From NCBI GenBank assembly GCA_021817875.1, contig JAKAFQ010000354.1:1-5008 (forward strand): a DNA stretch of 5,008 bases, in the 5' to 3' direction. The notes beneath the pieces were generated by a model. That model worked only from the letters and a program-made list of their open reading frames with translations. It ran no database searches and was not told where the DNA came from. Shown piece by piece: positions 1 to 5,008 of the stretch (positions are counted from its first letter, which is position 1; each line of letters begins with the position of its first letter). Origin of the DNA: Pseudomonadota bacterium. Lineage in GTDB: Bacteria; Pseudomonadota; Gammaproteobacteria; Steroidobacterales; Steroidobacteraceae. The translations under genes were made by a program, and so were the position numbers.

Positions 1-861
1 CGCGCCGGGCGCGGTGCCGGACTGTTTCGGGACCCAGGCGGGATCGAGGTGATTGGGCAGGCGCGTGGAGAGGATCAGCACCACCACGCGCCGGTTGGCC
101 TGGCGGCCCGCGGCGGTGGCGTTGCTCGCGATCGGGTGCTGGTCGCCGAAACCGACGACCGCCAGCCGTCCGGATGCGACTCCGGCGTTCGAGAGCACGT
201 GCACCACGCTGCCGGCCCGCGCCGCCGACAGCTCCCAATTCGAGAAGAACTGCACCGTGCGGATCGGCACGTTGTCGGTGAAGCCTTCCACCCGTACCGG
301 ATTGGGGAAGCGGCCGAGTGCCTTGGCCAGACGCCGGATGACCCTCACGGCGCCGGCCGACAGACGGGCGCTGCCGCTCGGAAACAGCACGTCTGAGCGG
401 AACTGCACCTCGATCCAGTTGGGGTTGCGCCGTATCACCACCAGGTTCCGGCGCAGCAGCTCCGACATCGCCCGATCGACGTTCGCGGCCACCCGCGCCA
501 GGGTCGAGCCGGCCGGCCTCGCGGCCGGGGCTGCCGCGAGCCGCGGCGGGGCCGGCACCGGCAGCGGCGTCAGATACTCGCGCGGCTGATTCCTGAGGAT
601 CTTCTGGCGGACGATGCTCATGCGGATGTCGGCGCCGGATCCGAGCCGCTTGTGCCCCACCTGGATCGGGTTCAGGGTGCGCGGCTGGCCGCGGAAGGCG
701 GCATACAGCGAGTTGGACAGCACCCGGTACTTGCCGGCGTTGACCGAGGAGATCGAGTACATCACCACGAAGAACGCGAGCAGCAGCGTCAGCAGATCCC
801 CGTAGGGAATCGCCCAGCGCTCGTGGTTCATGTGCTCTTCGTGTCTGCGGATCCGGCGCAT
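1..861 (-). CDS. motD: Flagellar motor stator protein MotD (MotB family), 3' end outside window
   Basis: MotD is the MotB-type partner of MotC, with one membrane helix and a periplasmic peptidoglycan-binding domain that anchors the stator. 287 codons are present with no stop before the window edge; related MotD proteins are a little under 300 residues, so only the tail should be missing. The N-terminus RRHEEHMNHERWAIPYGDLL leads into the membrane segment LLTLLLAFFVVMYSISSV (23-40), with D22 as the proton-binding aspartate (E. coli MotB D32). A Pro/Ala-rich linker (about 97-119) precedes the OmpA/MotB domain, which shows VEGFTDNVPI (191-200), NWELSAARA (208-216) and ANRRVVVLI (255-263). ATG at 861 is preferred because the Arg/His/Glu-rich leader belongs to the family; the ATG at 831 is an alternative. 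The 2-base spacing after motC implies co-translation. Confidence 0.95.
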   Translation of the reverse strand, partial: MRRIRRHEEHMNHERWAIPYGDLLTLLLAFFVVMYSISSVNAGKYRVLSNSLYAAFRGQPRTLNPIQVGHKRLGSGADIRMSIVRQKILRNQPREYLTPLPVPAPPRLAAAPAARPAGSTLARVAANVDRAMSELLRRNLVVIRRNPNWIEVQFRSDVLFPSGSARLSAGAVRVIRRLAKALGRFPNPVRVEGFTDNVPIRTVQFFSNWELSAARAGSVVHVLSNAGVASGRLAVVGFGDQHPIASNATAAGRQANRRVVVLILSTRLPNHLDPAWVPKQSGTAPGA

Positions 862-863
862 GG

Positions 864-1604
864 CTAGTGCAGGTAGCCCTGCAGCCTCGTTTCGATCGAG
901 CGTGGATTCTCGCCCTGGGCGATGGCCATCATGCCGTCCATGATCAGTTCGCGGAACTGCGTCTGGCGGTGGATGATTCCCTTCAGCTTGGTGGCGATCG
1001 GCAGGAAGAACAGGTTGGCGAAGCTGATGCCGTACACGGTGGCGGTGAAGGCGGCGGCGATGCCGTGGCCGAGCTGGGCCGGATCGGCGAGGTTCTGCAG
1101 CACCGCCATCAGCCCGAGCACCGCGCCGATGATGCCGAGCGTCGGCGAGTAGGTGCCGGCGCTCTCGAACACCTTGGCGGCGGTGATGTCGGCGTTTTCG
1201 CGCATGCTCATGTCGACGGCCAGCGCGTTGTTGATGTGCTCGGGCTCATTGCCGTCCACCACCAGTTGCAGCGCCTTGCGGGTGAACTCGTCGTGCTCGG
1301 CGTCGATCAGCGGTTCGAGGCCGAGCAGTCCGCGCTTGCGCGCGGTGTTGCTCCACTCGACGATCTTGGCGACCAGGCTGCCGCCGTCGCGCGGCGGCGG
1401 GCGGATGACCCAGGGAAACAGCGCGAGCGCGCGCCGCATCACCGGCAGCGGCGTCTGCACGCAGACAGCGGCGATGGTGCCGCCGCCGACGACCACGAAC
1501 GCCTCGAGGGAGATCAGCGCCATGATGCCCGCGCCCCGCAGCACCGCGCCGAGCAGTACCGCGTTGACGGCGAGCACCAGTCCGATGATGCTCAGGATGT
1601 CCAT
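864..1604 (-). CDS. motC: Flagellar motor stator protein MotC (MotA family)
   Basis: The product is an inner-membrane stator subunit that with MotD forms a proton-driven torque unit; in Pseudomonas MotCD works beside MotAB. From the ATG at 1604 the protein is 246 residues with four membrane segments: about 3-22, 33-50, 155-173 and 182-204. The large cytoplasmic loop between segments 2 and 3 carries ARKRGLLGLE, with R89 and E97 spaced like the E. coli MotA rotor-contact residues R90 and E98. P154 (YSPTLGIIGAVLGL) and P202 (FFLPIATK) correspond to the two conserved MotA prolines. The C-terminus GENPRSIETRLQGYLH is typical of the family. A GTG ten codons upstream (1634) is in frame, but it has no ribosome-binding site and lies outside the family's MDxLSxIG start; the ATG itself has only a weak AGG eight bases upstream. 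The stop is 2 bases before the motD ATG. Confidence 0.95.
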   Translation of the reverse strand: MDILSIIGLVLAVNAVLLGAVLRGAGIMALISLEAFVVVGGGTIAAVCVQTPLPVMRRALALFPWVIRPPPRDGGSLVAKIVEWSNTARKRGLLGLEPLIDAEHDEFTRKALQLVVDGNEPEHINNALAVDMSMRENADITAAKVFESAGTYSPTLGIIGAVLGLMAVLQNLADPAQLGHGIAAAFTATVYGISFANLFFLPIATKLKGIIHRQTQFRELIMDGMMAIAQGENPRSIETRLQGYLH

Positions 1605-1672
1605 CGGGGCAGCCTGTGCTGGGGCCGCGCGCACTCGCGGCGGCGGCGGGTGTCTCCGGCGGCCGGGCGCGA

Positions 1673-1694
1673 TGCGCGCGGTGTGCGCGCGGTA
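1673..1694. repeat. Two tandem copies of an 11-base GC-rich unit
   Basis: TGCGCGCGGTG at 1673-1683 is followed at once by TGCGCGCGGTA at 1684-1694, differing only at the last base, and abuts the hairpin. It may be only chance in very GC-rich DNA. Confidence 0.5.
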
Positions 1695-1728
1695 TCCGGG
1701 CGGGAAGCCACGACGCTCCCGGCCGGAT
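1694..1728. repeat. Inverted repeat / hairpin in the cheZ-motC gap
   Basis: On the minus strand ATCCGGCCGGGAGC and GCTTCCCGCCCGGAT flank the 6-base loop GTCGTG. Pairing gives 6 bp, one C-C mismatch, 5 bp, a single-base bulge and 2 bp, mostly G-C. No run of T follows on either strand, so it does not look like a standard intrinsic terminator. In the transcript it could act as an RNA processing or stability element, an attenuator, or be a REP-like palindrome; the sequence does not decide between these. Confidence 0.65.
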
Positions 1729-1900
1729 CAGCCTCCCGTTGCTGCGGGAAGATGGTCATGGATGGCTTGCCCGGCGCATCGGTGGCCGGCGCGGTGCACG
1801 GCTTGTCCGCACCGACGCGCGGGCCGCGCCCTGAGCCTGGCGGCGGGCGATGTGCGGCAGCAACGTGGGTGCGCGCGGCTCAATCAGAGGCTCCCCGCCC

Positions 1901-2662
1901 TCACATGCCGAGACCGGACAACAGGGCATCGACGTCTGTCTGGGCGGAGGCGACTTCGCCCTGGGTGACCCCGGGGACCACCGGGCCGTGACAGACGCAC
2001 GGATCTTCACCGACGGTGGCGTGCTCGATCAGGTCTTCGGAGAGGCGGCTGAGACTGCCGAGCGCCTGCTCGAGCTCCTCGACCAGCTTGATGACGCTGC
2101 GGATGATCTGTCCGGTGAGATCCTGATAGCCCTGCGCGAGCAGGACCTCGGCGAGGTTGCGGCGGATCTGTTCGGAGTCGGTGCGCGCCGCGGGCAGGAA
2201 CGCCTCGAAGGCGCGCATCAGCGGCAGAAACGCCTCGACCGAGCGCACGATGCCCTCGAAGCCCGCGGCGGGAATCCGTTCGCGGAACGAGGCGAGCGCA
2301 TCGAGCAGCGCGCCCGCCTCGCGCGCGGTGCGTTCGGCGAGCGGCCCGGACTGCTCGACCAGATCGAGCGTGCGGTGCGCCGCGTTGTCGGTCATGTTGA
2401 TGACGTGGCTGAGGCGGGTGCGGGCGTTGGGGATCTCGTGCTCGGCGAGGTCCGCCAGGCGCGACTCGATGCTGAACCGATCGAGCGCCTTCTGCAGATC
2501 GCCGGTGAGCTTGCGGATCTCGGCGAACATTTTCGGCTCGCGCAGCTGCACGATGTGATCGACGGCCACGAAGAACGCGGCTTCATCGCCGCGCTGCAGC
2601 GCTTCGCCCAGCGTTTCGACGTAGGTGCGGTACTCGCTCTTGAGCACGGAGAAGTTGGACAT
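1901..2662 (-). CDS. cheZ: CheY-P phosphatase CheZ
   Basis: CheZ removes the phosphate from CheY-P and so ends the turning signal. The protein is 253 residues from the ATG at 2662. The core motif QGYQDLTGQIIRSVIKLVEELE holds the equivalents of E. coli D143 and Q147 (here D181 and Q185), the residues that contact CheY and position the attacking water. The extreme C-terminus DVDALLSGLGM is the separate CheY-binding helix seen in the family, joined by a flexible linker containing PCVCHGPVVPG. The middle is predicted long helices, consistent with the four-helix-bundle dimer. A GTG at 2665 is also in frame, but GAGG at 2671-2668 lies five bases before the ATG and only two before the GTG. Residues around 142-161 contain an imperfect 10-residue duplication (two EAFLP units). 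In Pseudomonas cheA would follow directly; here a 296-base gap follows. Confidence 0.95.
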   Translation of the reverse strand: MSNFSVLKSEYRTYVETLGEALQRGDEAAFFVAVDHIVQLREPKMFAEIRKLTGDLQKALDRFSIESRLADLAEHEIPNARTRLSHVINMTDNAAHRTLDLVEQSGPLAERTAREAGALLDALASFRERIPAAGFEGIVRSVEAFLPLMRAFEAFLPAARTDSEQIRRNLAEVLLAQGYQDLTGQIIRSVIKLVEELEQALGSLSRLSEDLIEHATVGEDPCVCHGPVVPGVTQGEVASAQTDVDALLSGLGM

Positions 2663-2667
2663 CACCG

Positions 2668-2671
2668 CCTC
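2668..2671 (-). promoter_or_regulatory. Ribosome-binding site of cheZ overlapping the cheY stop
   Basis: On the minus strand the sequence TGAGGCGGTGATG combines the cheY stop (TGA), a GAGG Shine-Dalgarno core and the cheZ ATG with five bases between core and ATG. This placement favours the ATG at 2662 over the GTG three bases earlier and suggests that ribosomes finishing cheY help initiate cheZ. Confidence 0.7.
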
Positions 2672-3053
2672 ACTTTCCGGCGCCGAGGATCTTGTCGAGT
2701 TTTTCCTTGAGCGTCTCGGCCGTGAACGGCTTGATGACGTAGCCGTTGACGCCGGCCTGCGCGGCTTCGATGATCTGGTCGCGCTTGGCTTCGGCGGTCA
2801 GCATCAGCACCGGCATCTTGCACAGTCTCGCGTCGGCTCTGACCGCCTTGATCAGATCGAGCCCGGGCATGCCGGGCATGTTCCAGTCGGTGATCAGGAA
2901 ATCGAAATTGCCCGCCTGCAGCATCGGCAGCGCCGTCTTGCCGTCGTCGGCCTCGGTGACGTTCGCGTAGCCGAGATCGTGCAGGAGATTCTTGATGATG
3001 CGGCGCATGGTCGAGAAATCATCGACCACCAGAAACTTCAGATCTTTGCTCAC
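2670..3053 (-). CDS. cheY: Chemotaxis response regulator CheY
   Basis: This is a single-domain receiver of 127 residues. Phospho-CheY binds the flagellar motor switch (FliM/FliN) and changes rotation. All residues of the active site are visible, each one position lower than in E. coli CheY: acidic pocket D11-D12, phosphoacceptor D56 (in [16 protein letters not shown]), switch residues T86 and Y105, and K108 in the KPF motif. No output domain follows. The start is chosen as GTG at 3053. It has GAGG six bases upstream (3063-3060) and gives a protein of normal CheY length; an upstream in-frame extension into fliA adds 16 residues unlike the family. Gaps are 11 bases to fliA and 7 bases to cheZ, so the gene is probably co-transcribed with both. 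Adjacency to cheZ supports the motor-control CheY rather than another single-domain receiver. Confidence 0.97.
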   Translation of the reverse strand: MSKDLKFLVVDDFSTMRRIIKNLLHDLGYANVTEADDGKTALPMLQAGNFDFLITDWNMPGMPGLDLIKAVRADARLCKMPVLMLTAEAKRDQIIEAAQAGVNGYVIKPFTAETLKEKLDKILGAGK

Positions 3054-3059
3054 TGCCTG

Positions 3060-3063
3060 CCTC
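3060..3063 (-). promoter_or_regulatory. Ribosome-binding site deciding the GTG start of cheY
   Basis: GAGG lies directly after the fliA stop, six bases before GTG at 3053. No ATG in this frame gives a normal-length CheY, so this site and the family length together set the start. Confidence 0.65.
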
Positions 3064-3064
3064 G

Positions 3065-3802
3065 CTAGGTTGTGCCCGGCCCGCGTGGCTCGTCGCGCCA
3101 CTCCGCCAGCCGCGCCTTGAGCCGCACCAGCGCCTGCCCATGCAGCTGGCAGGCGCGTGATTCGGTGACCCTCAGCACGGCACCGATCTCCTTCAGATTC
3201 AAACCCTCGCTGTAATACAGCGACATCACCAGTTTCTCCCGCTCCGGCAGCCCGTCGATGGCCCGCGCCAGAGCCGACCGGAACGCCTCGTCGGCGGTCT
3301 CGAGGAATGGATCAGCTTCCCCGTCCACGCTCACCGCCGCATCATCGAGCGCCGCCAGGCGGCAGCTCGCCGCGTCCTGCACGATGCTGTGATACTCCTC
3401 GATCGGCACACCGAGTCCCTGCGCGATCTCCGTATCGCGCGCATCCCGTCCCGTGCGCCGCTCGATCTGCTGGACCACCGCGGCCACCGCGCGCGCCTTG
3501 CGGTGCACCGAGCGCGGCGCCCAGTCGAGCTTGCGCAGCGCGTCGATCATCGCCCCGCGGATGCGGATGCCGGCGTAGGTCTCGAAACTCGCGCCGCGGT
3601 CCGCCGCGTAGTTCGAGGCCGCCTCCAGCAGCCCCAGCATCCCGGCCTGCATCAGGTCGTCGATCTCCACCGACGGCGGCAGGCGGCCCGCCAGGTGATA
3701 GGCGATGCGCTTGACCAGCTCCGCATGGCGCGTGACCAGCTCGACCGCATTGCGCATCTCCCCCGATGCGCGCGGCACCTCGTAGGCACCCGCGGCGCTC
3801 AT
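3065..3802 (-). CDS. fliA: RNA polymerase sigma-28 factor FliA
   Basis: FliA directs RNA polymerase to late (class 3/4) flagellar and chemotaxis promoters. From the ATG at 3802 the protein has 245 residues, close to the roughly 240-250 usual for FliA. Region 2 is clear: [18 protein letters not shown] (25-42), the core-binding [14 protein letters not shown] (48-61) and [20 protein letters not shown] (72-91). [11 protein letters not shown] (94-104) begins region 3. Region 4 carries [23 protein letters not shown] (185-207) and the recognition helix [20 protein letters not shown] (213-232). The reading frame stays open upstream to 3892 inside fleN, but those extra ~30 residues resemble nothing in FliA. 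The ATG at 3802 gives the ATGA overlap with the fleN stop and has GGTGG just upstream. The A and C in ESRACQ differ from the commoner ESRVSQ. Confidence 0.96.
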   Translation of the reverse strand: MSAAGAYEVPRASGEMRNAVELVTRHAELVKRIAYHLAGRLPPSVEIDDLMQAGMLGLLEAASNYAADRGASFETYAGIRIRGAMIDALRKLDWAPRSVHRKARAVAAVVQQIERRTGRDARDTEIAQGLGVPIEEYHSIVQDAASCRLAALDDAAVSVDGEADPFLETADEAFRSALARAIDGLPEREKLVMSLYYSEGLNLKEIGAVLRVTESRACQLHGQALVRLKARLAEWRDEPRGPGTT

Positions 3803-4677
3803 GGCACCACCGCGAGCCGTGCGGGGCTGCGGCGCACCAGCCGCTCCACGAAGAACTCGATGTTGCCGCGCGGACCGGGCGGTACTGGCCATGTATCGGC
3901 AGCCTGCGCCAGTTTCTTGAACGCCTGGGCCGAGGGACTTCCGGGATACAGGTCACATACCGGGCGCTGCTCGCGCACCGAGCGCTGCAGGCACTCGTCC
4001 TCGGGAATCTCGCCGGCGAATTCCAGCACCACGTCGAGGAAGCGGGTCGTGACCCGCTCGAAGCGCTGAAACAGCTCGCGCCCCGCGCCGGGGCGGCGCG
4101 CGCGGTTGGCGAGCACCCGGAATCGCTTGACATCGTGCTGGCGGCTGAGGACCTTGATCAGCGCGTAGCCGTCGGTGAGCGAGGCCGGCTCATCGCAGAT
4201 CACGACCAGCACGTGCTGGGCGGCCTGGGAGAATTGCTGCACGCCCTGGGCGATGCCGGCCGCGGTGTCCACGATGAGCACCTCGAGCTGCGCGGCGAGG
4301 GAGCTGAAGGCGCGCACCAGCCCGAGGTGTTCCGCGGCGCCCATGCTGGCGAGGTCGGCGGCGCCGGAGGCGGCGGGCACCACGTGAAATCCCTGCGGCG
4401 CGCGGATCAGCACCTCGTCGATGGTGCGCTCGCCCGAGATGACGTGCGCCAGCGTATAGCGGGGCGAGAGGCCGAGAAACACGTCGGCGTTGGCGAGTCC
4501 CAGGTCTCCGTCGAGCAGCACGACCCGCCGGCGCGCCGCGAGCACCGTGGCGAGGTTGACCGAGACGCTCGTCTTGCCGACCCCGCCCTTGCCGCCGGTG
4601 ACGGCGATCACCTGCACCGGCTGCGCCAGGGCTTCGAGTTTGGCATTGTTGATCAGGCTGAGATCAGGTGTTGGCAT
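3799..4677 (-). CDS. fleN: Flagellar number regulator FleN/FlhG, MinD/ParA-type ATPase
   Basis: The product is a 292-residue MinD-like P-loop ATPase. In polar flagellates FleN counteracts FlhF and, in Pseudomonas, the activator FleQ, so that only one or few flagella are made. The sequence shows a deviant Walker A motif GGKGGVGKT at residues 28-36 (signature lysine K30), LLDGDLGLANADVFLGL at 54-70 with catalytic-type D58, and the Walker B/switch II motif LIVDTAAGI at 134-142. DEPASLTDGYALIK further on and the C-terminal WPVPPGPRGNIEFFVERLV are typical of FleN rather than MinD or Soj. The ATG at 4677 is preceded by GGAAGG seven bases upstream (4690-4685). The gene begins inside the flhF 3' end, and its TGA overlaps the fliA ATG, so the three are probably translationally coupled. 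The N-terminal FlhF-activating motif DQAxxLR found in many FlhG proteins is not intact; LINNAKLEAL stands in its place. Confidence 0.96.
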   Translation of the reverse strand: MPTPDLSLINNAKLEALAQPVQVIAVTGGKGGVGKTSVSVNLATVLAARRRVVLLDGDLGLANADVFLGLSPRYTLAHVISGERTIDEVLIRAPQGFHVVPAASGAADLASMGAAEHLGLVRAFSSLAAQLEVLIVDTAAGIAQGVQQFSQAAQHVLVVICDEPASLTDGYALIKVLSRQHDVKRFRVLANRARRPGAGRELFQRFERVTTRFLDVVLEFAGEIPEDECLQRSVREQRPVCDLYPGSPSAQAFKKLAQAADTWPVPPGPRGNIEFFVERLVRRSPARLAVVP

Positions 4678-5008
4678 GGGAGAGCCTTCCGAAACGTCGT
4701 CGCAGGAGATCTTCGTCGGCGGCCGCGCCGCTCGACTGGGCGAGGCGCACCGCGTGGGTGATGAGTTCCAGGGCGCGGGCCGGGCACAGGTCCTCCGGGA
4801 CCCGCTGACCCTCGCTCACGTAGGACACCGGCAGGCGGGCGCGGATGAGCGCGGAGATCGCGCCGCCGAGGCTGGCGGCCTCGTCGAGCTTGGTGAGCAG
4901 GCAGGAGGCGGGCTTCAGCGGCGAGAAGCGCTTGACGGTCTCCTCGAGCGCGCCGGCCTGGGTGCTGGCGGCGAGCACCAGCGCCGATTCGATCTGTGCC
5001 GCGCACTC
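4664..5008 (-). CDS. flhF: Flagellar biosynthesis GTPase FlhF, C-terminal part (5' end outside window)
   Basis: FlhF is an SRP-family GTPase (relative of Ffh and FtsY) that recruits the first flagellar components to the cell pole. Only the last 114 codons are present; the frame is open to the window edge at 5008 and ends with TGA at 4666-4664. Visible elements are the G4 guanine-specificity motif TKLDEAASLGG (T39-K40-L41-D42 of the fragment), followed by RLPVSYVSEGQRVPEDL (about residues 58-74), which holds the G5-like loop and the closing motif typical of SRP GTPases. The P-loop and the N-terminal basic domain lie upstream, outside the window. The end of the gene overlaps the start of fleN by 14 bases, the usual flhF-fleN arrangement. 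The last ~25 residues form a variable charged tail. Ffh and FtsY are less likely because of the neighbours and the EGQRVPEDL version of the motif. Confidence 0.95.
   Translation of the reverse strand, partial: ECAAQIESALVLAASTQAGALEETVKRFSPLKPASCLLTKLDEAASLGGAISALIRARLPVSYVSEGQRVPEDLCPARALELITHAVRLAQSSGAAADEDLLRRRFGRLSHANT

Larger units (their letters stand above)
1605..1900. other. 296-base gap between cheZ and motC with no convincing gene
   Basis: All other junctions in this cluster are overlaps or gaps of 11 bases or fewer, so this is the only real intergenic region. I read all three minus-strand frames. The cheZ frame closes again after six codons. A second frame is an extension of low-complexity Arg/Pro/Ala codons that stops at 1756. 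A 55-codon ATG frame (1759-1592) runs into the motC start without a good ribosome-binding site. None resembles CheA or CheB. I see no credible sigma-28 or sigma-54 promoter and no T-tract terminator. The region does hold a hairpin at 1694-1728 and an 11-base tandem repeat at 1673-1694. It occupies the place where Pseudomonas-type clusters carry cheA and cheB. Confidence 0.75.

Noticed and set aside
513..528. Perfect 6-bp hairpin with a TCGC loop
   Set aside because: It lies within motD codons for the Pro/Ala-rich linker, where GGCC-rich codons produce such palindromes by chance.
1592..1759. Possible 55-residue minus-strand gene in the gap, starting MTIFPQQREADPAGS
   Set aside because: It has no good Shine-Dalgarno site, overlaps the motC start, and becomes Arg/Pro-rich low complexity after the first 20 residues. 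Comparison with relatives would settle it.
1605..1900. Sigma-28 or sigma-54 promoter for motCD
   Set aside because: No stretch matches both halves of either consensus at the right spacing; isolated GC-rich resemblances were not enough.
867..1991. Long plus-strand open frame (374 codons) opposite motC and the gap
   Set aside because: It lies antisense to a clear MotC and is full of His/Arg/Ala/Asp-rich low-complexity sequence, as expected for the complement of GC-rich codons; no domain is recognisable.
1756..2010. 84-codon minus-strand frame spanning the cheZ end and the gap
   Set aside because: It overlaps the conserved CheZ C-terminus in another frame and has a basic low-complexity translation.
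1850..2710. Plus-strand open frame (286 codons) opposite cheZ
   Set aside because: It mirrors CheZ codons on the opposite strand, with no motif and no ribosome-binding site supporting it.
3766..4761. Long plus-strand open frame (331 codons) opposite fleN
   Set aside because: It is antisense to FleN with intact ATPase motifs, and the translation is the typical shadow of a high-GC gene.

Overview
The window is a stretch of a polar-flagellum and chemotaxis gene cluster, with every recognisable gene on the minus strand. Reading in the direction of transcription (high to low coordinates) the order is flhF (3' part only), fleN/flhG, fliA, cheY, cheZ, a 296-base gap, motC and motD (cut by the window edge). 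This matches the flhF-fleN-fliA-cheY-cheZ-(cheA-cheB)-motC-motD arrangement known from Pseudomonas and related polar-flagellated Gammaproteobacteria, except that cheA and cheB are not there. The DNA is very GC-rich. A CheZ phosphatase together with FleN and MotC/MotD homologues points to a GC-rich gammaproteobacterium; I cannot name the genus from the sequence alone.

Layout: 5008-4664 is the C-terminal part of FlhF, the SRP-type GTPase that places the flagellum at the pole. 4677-3799 is FleN/FlhG, the MinD-like ATPase that limits flagellar number, and it overlaps flhF by 14 bases. 3802-3065 is FliA (sigma-28), which starts inside the fleN stop codon (ATGA). 3053-2670 is CheY, with a GTG start, and 2662-1901 is CheZ, whose ribosome-binding site overlaps the cheY stop. 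1900-1605 has no convincing gene but holds a strong hairpin and a short tandem repeat. 1604-864 is MotC and 861-1 is MotD, the stator pair, separated by 2 bases.

Together the genes cover flagellar placement and number (FlhF, FleN), late flagellar gene transcription (FliA), the response regulator and its phosphatase (CheY, CheZ) and torque generation (MotC, MotD). The kinase that would phosphorylate CheY is not encoded here. No IS element, CRISPR, tRNA, rRNA or phage feature was seen, and I found no previously undescribed system. The most notable points are the missing cheA/cheB and the hairpin-bearing gap in their place. Smaller points are an internal 10-codon duplication in CheZ and atypical residues in FliA region 4.2 and the FleN N-terminus.
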